From assembly GCF_004363655.1 (NCBI RefSeq), contig NZ_SNZH01000011.1, forward strand, positions 203,715 through 267,714: DNA of 64,000 bases, in the 5' to 3' direction. A model generated the notes under the pieces. That model was not told the origin of the DNA. It searched no databases and worked only from the letters and a program-made list of their open reading frames with translations. Shown here in pieces: positions 35,301-42,593 of this stretch; the stretch's first letter is position 1; each line of letters begins with the position of its first letter. The stretch is from Tahibacter aquaticus (GTDB lineage: Bacteria; Pseudomonadota; Gammaproteobacteria; Xanthomonadales; Rhodanobacteraceae). The translations under genes were made by a program, and so were the position numbers.

Positions 35301-35649
35301 CAGTTCCGGCGGCGACGCCTTCCCCTACTATTTCCGCAAATTGAAATTGGGGACTTTGATCGGCACGCGCACCTGGGGCGGCCTGATCGGCATCTCCGGC
35401 AACCCCGGCATGGCCGACGGCGGCGGCATGCTCGCCGCCACCTTCCGCCTGCTCGACACCGACGGCAAGTGGGCCGTGGAAGACGAAGGCGTAGCTCCGG
35501 ACATCGAGGTCATCGACCGTCCCGAGCTGATTGCCGCCGGCAAGGACCCGAGCATAGAAAAAGCCATCGAAGTGCTGCTGGGCCAGTTGCCGGCCACGCC
35601 GAAGCCGCGCATCCAGGCACCGCCGGCACCGACGAAATTTGGCGATTGA
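32368..35649 (+). CDS. Tricorn-like S41 protease with WD40-type propeller
   Basis: 1093 residues with an N-terminal signal-like stretch (LVSAALLAAATAA). The first two thirds are beta-propeller blades of the PD40 type (FSPDCRWIAFSG, WSPDGKDVLVRA, WSPDGKSVAYLSD, WSPDSRKLAYAD). Then come a C1-like helical domain (WKQVYTDAWRILRDWFYDPG), a PDZ domain (VKQGDFLIAVDGVDA) and the S41 catalytic domain. The nucleophile lies in LSSSGGDAFPYYF (S978-S980), followed by GTRTWGGLIG. Tricorn-type enzymes degrade peptides to di- and tripeptides, here outside the cytoplasm. A TACAAT box (32331-32336) lies 31 nt before the start. Works logically with the M28 exopeptidase nearby. Confidence 0.92.
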   Translation: MPITLVSAALLAAATAAPEQGASRVLRFPDICGDAVTFVQAGDIYRAAATGGVAQRLTSHLGNELYPKFSPDCRWIAFSGEYDGTRQVYVIPADGGLPRQLTWYNDVGAMPQRGGTDYRVLDWSPDGKDVLVRANRVPYYDERSGLLYRVPFDGGLETPLAMPISGGGMFSPDGKSVVYTPIDRDFRSWKRYRGGRAQDVWTYDLVNNTSKRLTDARATDHQPMWLGDTVFFVSDRGGQTLNLWSMPAQGGEARQLTTFSDFDVLWPSAGKDAIAFEQGGWIWRFDPATAKVAKLDIRVGGDQPQAMPAWKKVAGQIESFDLSPHGERAVFGARGELFSVPAKNGEVRNLSRTPAAREISVRWSPDGKSVAYLSDASGEYEIYVRGQDGNGEPRRVTRDGSIWRFPPVWSPDSRKLAYADKQQRLRIVDIDSGSQREVDQGRYDDITDYAWSPDSNWLAYARTNAANLSEIWLYSLADGKTGAVTEATSSAFSPTFDPKGRWLYFLSNRDYNLTFSAFESNYLYTNATRPYALGLAADAPAVYPLKSDEVKPASTAPAEKPAQETQAALPPKVRVDRDGILGRLTALKVGPGDYQGLRAGIDAVYFLSNNQRQRRVMDPSLDPQDLRRLALDADTDKSVAPNIADFRISASSDTLLLKQGDRYAIVKADAGQDFAAGALNLDRLELYIDPRVEWKQVYTDAWRILRDWFYDPGVHGGIERWNGIRDRYAAMLPYLGSRADLDYVLHEIAGEMNSGHIYVVSSPDMPKVERHASGLLGAEFATDASGYFRIARIYAGENWNRDLRSPLTEAGVNVKQGDFLIAVDGVDARSVKNPYQLLQGRGDQVVSLTVSNKASASGAREVRVRTLTSEQSLRYADWVASRRALVDKLSNGRVGYIHVPNTAVEGNRELNRGLLAYHDKEALIIDDRYNGGGFIPDRMIELLQRQPLNYWKRRGVEPLATPLVSHEGPKAMLTNGLSSSGGDAFPYYFRKLKLGTLIGTRTWGGLIGISGNPGMADGGGMLAATFRLLDTDGKWAVEDEGVAPDIEVIDRPELIAAGKDPSIEKAIEVLLGQLPATPKPRIQAPPAPTKFGD

Positions 35650-35668
35650 GCGCTCAGCCGGCTTCTTG

Positions 35669-35794
35669 GTGCCTAGTGCCTAGTGCCTAGTGCCTAGTGC
35701 CTAGTGCCTAGTGCCTAGTGCCTAGTGCCTAGTGCCAAGTGCCAAGTGCCAAGTGCCAAGAGCCGGATGCCAGGTGCCAGGTGCCAGGTGCCAG
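35669..35794. repeat. Heptanucleotide tandem repeat, 18 units
   Basis: Nine copies of GTGCCTA, then four of GTGCCAA, then GAGCCGG, ATGCCAG and three GTGCCAG, all in register. The graded unit types suggest expansion by slippage from different founders. It begins 20 bp after the tricorn-like gene stop. Confidence 0.95.
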
Positions 35795-35840
35795 CAGATA
35801 GCACGCGGTATCGAACGCTGAGTCGAAACGCCTGCTTTCA

Positions 35841-35885
35841 CCCCTCTCCTCCAAGCTTCGCTTGGGGGAGAGGCGGGGAGAGGGG
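35841..35885. repeat. Palindromic intergenic repeat
   Basis: Inverted repeat with arms CTCTCCTCCAAGC and GCTTGGGGGAGAG around TTC, nested in CCCCTCTCC...GGGGAGAGGGG. This kind of pyrimidine/purine palindrome is a common dispersed repeat in proteobacterial genomes; only one copy is in this window. Confidence 0.7.
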
Positions 35886-36150
35886 CGCTGCTCAATCGTC
35901 CTCTGTCTACGATTTTTGCCACGGCAGCACTTCTCGGCCCTGTGCAAGTGACGCCGCCAGTCCCTGCGCCAACCCTGAATGCACCACCCAGCCAGCCCCG
36001 TCTGCCCGCGACCCTTCGCACAGCGCCGAACCTGCGCAAAACCCTGCAGAACCGCCTTCGCGACGAGACGCTTCCAACCACCGCAGCGCCACGCATTGCC
36101 AAGCCCCCGTCACTTCGCCCTACCATTGCCGCCTCAGCCAGGAGTCCGGA

Positions 36151-36399
36151 ATGGATTGCTTTGTATACAAAAGCCACAAGCGCGCCGATACCTTCGTCTA
36201 CCTGCGCGAGCGCGACGCGTTCGAACTGCTGCCACGCACGCTGGCCGACAGCCTGGGGCCGCTGACCTTCGTGATCGAGCTGGCGCTGTCGCCGGAACGC
36301 AAGCTCGCGCGCGAGGATGTCGATACCGTGATGGCGAATCTGCGCGGTCCGGGCTTCCATCTGCAGCTGCCGCCACCGCCGCTGGAGACGCTCAACTGA
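36151..36399 (+). CDS. ycgL: YcgL domain-containing protein
   Basis: 82 residues, beginning MDCFVYKSHKRADTFVYL, the signature N-terminus of the YcgL family, with RLPR-type continuation FELLPRTLADSLG and the C-terminal GFHLQLPPP. The family forms a small alpha/beta fold; its role is unknown. Start ATG at 36151 has AGGAG 6 nt upstream; a much longer in-frame opening upstream runs through repeats and is rejected. Confidence 0.9.
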   Translation: MDCFVYKSHKRADTFVYLRERDAFELLPRTLADSLGPLTFVIELALSPERKLAREDVDTVMANLRGPGFHLQLPPPPLETLN

Positions 36400-36548
36400 G
36401 CCTCGCATGACGCGGCGCAGCAACGGCAGCGCCGCGGGTTAAGCCGGACTTACCGCGGTTGCGTACGTAACTGCATATACTCGCGCGGATTTTGGCAGGT
36501 TGTCTCAGGACAGCCGTTTTTGTCGACCGCCCTGCAGAGAAGTCCCGC

Positions 36549-39500
36549 GTGCCCCGAGCCAAGCCGACGCGCCTCGCCAACCTCGTCGCCAGCCTGCCGT
36601 ACTTCCTGCCGGCCGCTGCCTGCCTGCTCGTCGTGGCGTTTGTCAGCCACCCCGCCGTGCTGTTGCTGCTGCTGGCGGCCAATTCGCTGACCCTGGCGGC
36701 GGTCTGCCACGGACTGGGCTTCGATCTGGAAGCACGCTTCGATCGCACGGTGCTGCGCCGTGGCGCCGCGCATTTCGTGCTGCTGGCGAGCTATACCGCA
36801 GCAGTGATGCTGCTGCTGGGCTGGCCGCTGGCCTGGCTGCTCAACGGCGGCGAGCTGCCGGCCACCCTGTGCCTGTCGGCTGCCGTCGTCGTCGCGCTGC
36901 TGCTGCTGTGGCGGGTATGGCCGGCCTTCGGCCTGGTGCTGGTCTGGGACGATGCCTATCCGGAAGAGGAACAGGGTTCGTGGATACTCGCCGCGGTGTC
37001 GCGCAGCGTGACCTTTGCGCGCCACCTCACCGACGAGCACGAACTGTTCTTCAGTCACGGCCTGCCGGTCGCGTTCGCTCAGCTGATCCTGGTCTGCGCC
37101 GCGGTGGCGCTGGCCGGGCTCGGCGAATCGCTGCCCAGCGAGCTGCGCACGATGGTGCTGCTGCTCTACGTCGCCTTGCTGCCGCTGGCCCAGCTGCTGA
37201 TTGCCAATCGCTGCCTGCGCGCCCTGCTCACCGCAAGGCGGGCGCGGCGCGCCGAACCCGCAGCGGCCGAGCCCGGCACGGACAGTGCCGGCGGCGACTG
37301 CACTCTGCCCAAGGAATTGCCGCGCGGGCTGGACCAGAACGAGCTGGACGCCGCACTGCTGCACGCCACCCGTTGCGGCCAGCTGGAGCTGGCGCTGGCG
37401 GCACTGGAACGCGGCGCCAATCCGGATACCGTGCCGGCCAGTGGCGAACGCGACCAGCGCAGTGTGCTGATGCTGGCCGCCACCCTGCCCGAGGTGCGTT
37501 TGCTGCGTGCACTGATCGCCAAGCGCGCCGACGTGAACCGCAGCCATTCCGGGCTTAGCCCGCTGCTGGCGGCGACGCGCGACAGTTACCAGGGCCGCCC
37601 CGACGCGGTGCTGACCCTGCTCGCCAACGGTGCCGATCCGGCGTTCGCCGACGGCCAGGGCAATACCGCGCTGCACTATGCGGCGCTGGCGGCCGAACCC
37701 ATCGTCGCAGCCATGCTGTTGGACGCCGGCGCGCCGCTGGCCGCGGTCAACCGCGACGGCCTGACGCCGCTGGGCCAGGCCTGCCATGCGGCAAATTGGA
37801 CCTTGCTGCGTTTTCTGCTGGAACACGGCGCGCGCAACGAAGTCGAGCACGCCCAGCCGGCGCTGATCGCTGCCGCCAGCATCGCCGAAGACGACGTGAC
37901 CGGCGTGAAGCTGCTGCTCAAGCAAAAGGCGCGCGCCGATGCCCAGGGGCCACTGGGCCGTACTGCGCTGATGGCAGCCGCACTGGCCGGCCATGCGGCG
38001 ATCGTGCGCGTGCTGCTGGATGCCGGCGCCAGCGTCGACACCGCGGACAGCCATGCCACTACGGCCCTGATGGAAGCGGCGCGTGCCGGCGCAGCCGAAG
38101 TCATCGCGCTGCTGGCCGGGCGCAAGCCGGATGCGAACAAGGTCGACCACCTGGGTCGCACTGCCCTGGTCATCGCCTGCCAGTCGCGCCAGGCCAAGCC
38201 GGCCGCGCTGCGTGCACTGCTCAACCTCGGCATCGACCGCCAGCGCGCCGGCACCGACGGGCGGCGCGCGCTTGAGCACGCCATCGCCGGCGGACGCTGG
38301 GATCTGGTCGCCCTGCTCGATCCCGACTACCCGCTGCCCAGCTCGGTCACCGACGGCAGCAATGCCGGCCTGGTCGTGGCCGAATCGCCAGCCCACCTGC
38401 TCGACGCACTGCGTTTCGGCCACTGGACCATCGCCGAGGGCATGCTGCCGCGCCTGGCCCAGTGGTCGCAGCTGGAACTGGCCGGCATCTGGCTGGAACT
38501 GGCCACGCACAGCGACGCGCGGCCGCGCCAGTGGCTGCTCAATCACGGCCTGCGTGCAGATGCCTATACCGCGCGCACCAGCCTGTTCAACGCCGTGCTG
38601 GAGCGCCTGCCCGACAGCGCTGCCGCACTGGGCGAGCTGCTCGACGCCGGCGCCAACAGCGGCGGCGGCGGCGTACTGCGGCGCGTACTGGAAGCGGCAC
38701 GCAGCGTCACCGATACGCAGCGGCGCGAAACGCTGCTGGCGATCGCGCTGGACTTGTGTCAGCGCGGCGCGGACGCGTTTGCGCCGAACGAACAGGGCGA
38801 AACGGCAACGCACCTGGCGGCGCAACTGGGCGCCGACGTGCTGCTGGGACGCCTGCTCGATGCCGGCACCGATCCGAACGGGCGCGACCAGCTCGGCCGC
38901 ACCCCGCTGCATGCGGCGGTGGCACTGCCTGCAGCCCAGCAGGCCGGCATAGTGCGCTGCCTGATCCGCCACGGCGCCGACCCGGAACTGGCAGCCAACG
39001 ACGGCGAAACCGCGCTGGGCCGCGCCCTCGGCGGCGGCACGCGCACTTTGCGCTATTGGTTACATTGGCAGAAATGGAAACTGCCGCGCCGCCGCCTGCG
39101 TACCGACGATCTGGTCGCTGCGGCCAGCCAGGGCGATGCGGACGCGGTGGAACGCCTGCTGGAGCTGGGCCTGCCGCTGGAAGCGACCGACCACCAGGGC
39201 GCCACGGCATTGCTGCGCGCCTGCGGCCAGGGTCATCTGGCCGTGATCGGCCTGCTGTTGCAGCGCGGTGCCGATCTGGAGCACAGCGCCGCCAGCGGTG
39301 CCAGCTGCCTGTCGGCCGCCGTCAGCGCGCGCCGGGAGGCCGTGGTCGAGCTGCTGCTGGCGCATAACGTAGTGCTGGACAAGCGCCTACCCGGTGGCGG
39401 CACCACACTGATGATCGCCGCGGCACTGGGCTTCCCCGAGCTGGTGGAAAAACTGCTGGCGGCGGGGGCCGACCCCAACCTCGTCGACGAAAAGAACTCG

Positions 39501-39968
39501 ACGGCGCTGCACGCCGCCGCGCGCTACGCCTTCAGCCATGCTGGCTTGCGCGCGCGGGCCGTGCTGGAAGCACTGCTGCGCATGGGCGCGGCACCGAATG
39601 CGCGCAACGCCAAGGGACAGACGCCGCTGTTGCTGCTGCTCGGCGGCCGCGCCGATCCGGGGGCGAACTGCGACGCGGCCCAGCTGGCTCACCTCGTTTC
39701 GCTGATGCTGGATTTCGCCGCCGATCTCGACGCCCAGGATGAACGCGGCGTCAGCGCCCTGCACGCCTGTGCCATCCACGGCCTGCTCGGCTGCGCGCGC
39801 CAGCTGCTGGCCCGCGGCGCCGAGCGCGAGATCCGCGACTGTCTCGGCCGCCGCCCGGCCGAACTGGCCGAACTGCTCGGCTATGCCGACGTGGCGACGG
39901 AACTGGGCGCCAGCGCCGCCATTCCCAGCCTGGCGCAGATGCTGCGCCAGCCGGCCGGGCGCGCCTGA
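36549..39968 (+). CDS. Membrane-anchored giant ankyrin-repeat protein
   Basis: About 1139 residues from the GTG at 36549 (CAGAGAAG upstream); a TTG at 36492 is an alternative. The first 240 residues hold five hydrophobic helices (LPYFLPAAACLLVVAFV, VLLLLLAANSLTLAA, HFVLLASYTAAVMLLLG, CLSAAVVVALLLLWRV, MVLLLYVALLPLAQLL). From about residue 265 on there are at least fourteen ankyrin repeats with the GxTALxxAAxxGxxxxVxxLLxxGA pattern, for example GRTALMAAALAGHAAIVRVL and GRTPLHAAVALP. The repeats should face the cytoplasm or periplasm and bind proteins. Bacterial ankyrin proteins of this size are found in envelope stress and predatory or host-interacting bacteria. A TATACT box lies at 36476. Partner unknown. 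Confidence 0.85.
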   Translation: MPRAKPTRLANLVASLPYFLPAAACLLVVAFVSHPAVLLLLLAANSLTLAAVCHGLGFDLEARFDRTVLRRGAAHFVLLASYTAAVMLLLGWPLAWLLNGGELPATLCLSAAVVVALLLLWRVWPAFGLVLVWDDAYPEEEQGSWILAAVSRSVTFARHLTDEHELFFSHGLPVAFAQLILVCAAVALAGLGESLPSELRTMVLLLYVALLPLAQLLIANRCLRALLTARRARRAEPAAAEPGTDSAGGDCTLPKELPRGLDQNELDAALLHATRCGQLELALAALERGANPDTVPASGERDQRSVLMLAATLPEVRLLRALIAKRADVNRSHSGLSPLLAATRDSYQGRPDAVLTLLANGADPAFADGQGNTALHYAALAAEPIVAAMLLDAGAPLAAVNRDGLTPLGQACHAANWTLLRFLLEHGARNEVEHAQPALIAAASIAEDDVTGVKLLLKQKARADAQGPLGRTALMAAALAGHAAIVRVLLDAGASVDTADSHATTALMEAARAGAAEVIALLAGRKPDANKVDHLGRTALVIACQSRQAKPAALRALLNLGIDRQRAGTDGRRALEHAIAGGRWDLVALLDPDYPLPSSVTDGSNAGLVVAESPAHLLDALRFGHWTIAEGMLPRLAQWSQLELAGIWLELATHSDARPRQWLLNHGLRADAYTARTSLFNAVLERLPDSAAALGELLDAGANSGGGGVLRRVLEAARSVTDTQRRETLLAIALDLCQRGADAFAPNEQGETATHLAAQLGADVLLGRLLDAGTDPNGRDQLGRTPLHAAVALPAAQQAGIVRCLIRHGADPELAANDGETALGRALGGGTRTLRYWLHWQKWKLPRRRLRTDDLVAAASQGDADAVERLLELGLPLEATDHQGATALLRACGQGHLAVIGLLLQRGADLEHSAASGASCLSAAVSARREAVVELLLAHNVVLDKRLPGGGTTLMIAAALGFPELVEKLLAAGADPNLVDEKNSTALHAAARYAFSHAGLRARAVLEALLRMGAAPNARNAKGQTPLLLLLGGRADPGANCDAAQLAHLVSLMLDFAADLDAQDERGVSALHACAIHGLLGCARQLLARGAEREIRDCLGRRPAELAELLGYADVATELGASAAIPSLAQMLRQPAGRA

Positions 39969-40223
39969 TCCGCCCAGCCGCCGCGTCCACCCGCCGGCTC
40001 CGGCTTATCCGCGCACTATTTTCGCAAGAAAAATTTACCTTCAGTTCGCCAGAGAATTGACAAATTCAGGAATTGGGACAAAGCTGCTCGGCGGGCTTTG
40101 CGTTGCGGCTTGGCCCACTCCCGAGTGTCAAATAATTTCATTTCATCCCGCCAAGGCGAACGGCGTCTCCATGACGAGGCACCGCAGGGTTCGCTTGCGC
40201 CGAATTTTTGGAGAGTAGTTCCC

Positions 40224-40799
40224 ATGATCAACCGCAAGTACCCCTCAGCGCTGGCTGCCGTGCTCGCCGCATCGGCCCTGATGGCTGCCTCCCACGGCGC
40301 GATGGCTGCCGTAATCTGCAATAACACGCCGATTTCGATACCGAACAACATCGACGGCGTCTATATCAACTTCGTCACCGGCACCACCGGCACGAGCAGT
40401 GGCGCGGTCCCGGGCTTCGATTTCGATCCGTATGCCGGCGGTGCGGACGGAATGAATTTCTACTTCGGCGGCGGTGCGGACGCGAACAACGGCGCTGTGT
40501 TCGACGGCACGATCTACCCGGTGCTCGCCAACGGCACCGTGATCGGTGCGGCCTCTACGTTCGCCCTGGGCACCGCGGACACCACCATGACCGCCTGGCG
40601 CGCCGGCACGACGGGCTTTCTTGGGGTGCGCTTCACCAACGAAGCCACCTCGGCGGCCAACTTCGGCTGGGTCAACCTCACGACGACCGCCGGCACGGGC
40701 TTCCCGGCCACGGTCAACAGCTACTGCTACGACAATACCGGCGCCGACATCATGGCCGGCACTACGCCGGTAAGCCTGCAGTCGTTCTCGGTCGACTGA
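40224..40799 (+). CDS. Secreted protein of unknown function, Gly/Thr-rich
   Basis: 191 residues. Signal peptide MINRKYPSALAAVLAASALM...AMAA, then a mature domain rich in Gly, Ala, Thr and Asn with beta-strand character: GVYINFVTGTTG, FDFDPYAGGADGMNFYFGGG, GFLGVRFTNEATSAANFGWV. Two Cys (ICNN and SYCYD) may form a disulfide. The pattern FLGVRF...NFGWVNL resembles surface-exposed beta-sandwich domains of proteobacterial secreted proteins. Start ATG 40224 has GGAGAG; a frame open from 40098 is not supported. A strong terminator follows at once, so it is monocistronic and may be highly expressed. Family not recognised. Confidence 0.75.
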   Translation: MINRKYPSALAAVLAASALMAASHGAMAAVICNNTPISIPNNIDGVYINFVTGTTGTSSGAVPGFDFDPYAGGADGMNFYFGGGADANNGAVFDGTIYPVLANGTVIGAASTFALGTADTTMTAWRAGTTGFLGVRFTNEATSAANFGWVNLTTTAGTGFPATVNSYCYDNTGADIMAGTTPVSLQSFSVD

Positions 40800-40820
40800 G
40801 CACGCGCACATCGGTAGCCG

Positions 40821-40851
40821 ACAAACGCCCCGACAGGGGCGTTTGTTTTTT
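40821..40851 (+). terminator. Strong intrinsic terminator
   Basis: Perfect 11-bp stem ACAAACGCCCC / GGGGCGTTTGT with loop GACA and a T-rich tail, 21 bp after the stop of the secreted-protein gene. Confidence 0.95.
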
Positions 40852-40945
40852 GCGCCCGCTCCACCCGGCGGCGCGGTTTGTCGGCACACGCCGCTAAGGC
40901 CGCAGAATCCATCAGGCCTGCCAGCATCTATAGATTTCTCCGCCT

Positions 40946-42538
40946 ATGAATTCGAGCAAAAGCCTGCCCTCGTCGTCGCCACGCGTTGTCGCCTTGCTGC
41001 GCGACGCGGAACGCCTGCTGCAGCGAAATGACCTGCCAGGCGCGCAGAATGCCGCGATCTGCGCACTGGCGCTGGCGCCTGGGCAGAAGCGACCAAGGCT
41101 ACTGCTCGCGCGCATCGTGCGCCGCCGCGGCAGCAGCGCCGAGGCATCGGTCCTGCTGCGCGAACTCGCGCGCGACCATGCGGACGATGCCGAGGTACTC
41201 AGCGAACTCGGCGCAAGCCTGAGCGAGACCGGCGCCTTCGACGAAGCGATTCCGCTATTGCAGCGTGCGGTCAGCCTGCATGCCGATGCGGAAAGCTGGT
41301 TCGCCCTGGCCCTGGCCTACGACCGCAACAACCAGCCCGAGGAATCGCTGCAGGCTGCGCGCCAGGTCGAACGGCTGGCGCCCAACCATGTGGGCAACCG
41401 CTATCTGCTCGCCCGTGCCCAGACCGCACTGGGCCAGATCGACGAGGCCGCCGCCAGCTACCGGCAGCTGGCCCGGCTGCCGGCCGAGGCGGCCAAGGCC
41501 TGGTTCAGCCTGCTCGACCTGAAGACCGTCCCCATCTCCGCGGCGGAACTGGCGCGGCTGGAAGCACTGGAACGCGATCCGCGCCAGTCGCGCGACGATC
41601 GAATGCTGGCAGCGTTCGCCCTGGGCCAGGCCTACGAAGCCGCAGACCGCCTCGCCGACGCGATGGCAGCGACAACCCGCGCCAACCGGCTGCACCGCAA
41701 CCCGCAGGCCTGGGACGCCACCGCCCATTCGCGCTACGTCGACGCGCTGGCACGGGCATTCGCACCCGCGCAAGACGCGACCAGCAGCGAACAGGGCGAA
41801 CAGGTCATTTTCATCGTCGGGCTGCCGCGCTCGGGTTCTACGCTGACCGAGCAGATACTGGCCGCCCACGCCGATGTCGACGCCGCCAGCGAACTGCCCT
41901 ATCTGCACGAGCTGCTGACGGAGGAATCCAGTCGCCGCGGCCAGCCCCTGGTGCACTGGGCGCCGCAGGCAAGCCCCGCCGACTGGCTGCAGCTGGGCCA
42001 GCGCTATCTGCAGCGCACCGCGCGCTACCAGTCGCGCCGGCGCTTCACCGACAAGATGCCGGAAAACTGGCCATATGCCGGTGCGATCCGCGCCATGCTG
42101 CCTGGCGCGCGCATCGTCGGCTGCCAGCGCGACGCCGTGGAAACCTGCTGGTCCTGCTACAAGCAATTGTTCGCGCCGGGCCATATCGCCTACAGCTACG
42201 ACCTCGACCACCTGGCGCGCTATGACGCCGACTACCGCCACCTGTGGCAGCACTGGCAGCAGTACTGGCCGCAAGCCTGCCGCAGTCAGTCGTACGAAGC
42301 GCTGGTGGCCGAGCCCGAGCGGGAGATCCGCGCCCTGCTCGAATTCTGCGGCCTGCCGTTCGACCCGGCTTGCCTGGAGTTCCACAAAAGCCGGCGCACC
42401 ACGCGCACCGCAAGCGCAGCCCAGGTGCGCAAACCGCTGACCGCCACGACCTCACGCGCAGTGCGCTATGGCGAGCTGCTCGCACCGGTTGCCGAAGCAG
42501 TGGCGCGGGCGCGGGCAGCGCGAACCATCGCGTCGTAG
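40946..42538 (+). CDS. TPR-containing sulfotransferase
   Basis: 530 residues. Residues 15-250 are tetratricopeptide-like repeats (LRDAERLLQRNDLPGAQ, LSELGASLSETGAFDEAIPLLQRAV, LALAYDRNNQPEESLQAARQ). From 285 a sulfotransferase domain starts: the PAPS 5'-phosphosulfate loop VGLPRSGSTLTEQIL (291-305), then RFTDKMPENW and the 3'-phosphate-binding stretch ARIVGCQRDAVETCWS. It should move sulfate from PAPS to a carbohydrate, peptide or tyrosine. It lies directly after the secreted-protein gene but is separated from it by a strong terminator. The acceptor is not evident. Confidence 0.92.
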   Translation: MNSSKSLPSSSPRVVALLRDAERLLQRNDLPGAQNAAICALALAPGQKRPRLLLARIVRRRGSSAEASVLLRELARDHADDAEVLSELGASLSETGAFDEAIPLLQRAVSLHADAESWFALALAYDRNNQPEESLQAARQVERLAPNHVGNRYLLARAQTALGQIDEAAASYRQLARLPAEAAKAWFSLLDLKTVPISAAELARLEALERDPRQSRDDRMLAAFALGQAYEAADRLADAMAATTRANRLHRNPQAWDATAHSRYVDALARAFAPAQDATSSEQGEQVIFIVGLPRSGSTLTEQILAAHADVDAASELPYLHELLTEESSRRGQPLVHWAPQASPADWLQLGQRYLQRTARYQSRRRFTDKMPENWPYAGAIRAMLPGARIVGCQRDAVETCWSCYKQLFAPGHIAYSYDLDHLARYDADYRHLWQHWQQYWPQACRSQSYEALVAEPEREIRALLEFCGLPFDPACLEFHKSRRTTRTASAAQVRKPLTATTSRAVRYGELLAPVAEAVARARAARTIAS

Positions 42539-42561
42539 CTGCCTGGAGGCTACCTCTGCCG

Positions 42562-42582
42562 CCTCGCCGCGGGGCGGCGAGG
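42562..42582. other. Hairpin between convergent genes
   Basis: 9-bp stem CCTCGCCGC / GCGGCGAGG with loop GGG, between the stop codons of the sulfotransferase (42538) and antiporter (42594) genes. It lacks a U tract on either strand, so it may only protect 3' ends. Confidence 0.45.
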
Positions 42583-42593
42583 AAAAAGCGGGC

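Larger units (their letters stand above)
35650..36150. other. Repeat-rich intergenic region before ycgL (501 bp)
   Basis: Holds the heptanucleotide array at 35669-35794 and a palindromic element at 35841-35885. The frame that runs through it into ycgL has no ribosome site and translates to low-information sequence, so it is not coding. From about 35887 to 36130 I see nothing recognisable. Confidence 0.6.

Noticed and set aside
35669..35794. CRISPR array
   Set aside because: Units are 7 bp without spacers and no cas gene is present; it is a simple tandem repeat.
36450..38972. 840-codon minus-strand frame opposite the ankyrin gene
   Set aside because: Gln/Arg/Gly-rich mirror of the ankyrin repeats; periodicity comes from the repeats on the other strand.
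40098..40223. N-terminal extension of the secreted protein
   Set aside because: The signal peptide begins at 40224 right after GGAGAG; the extension has no such site.
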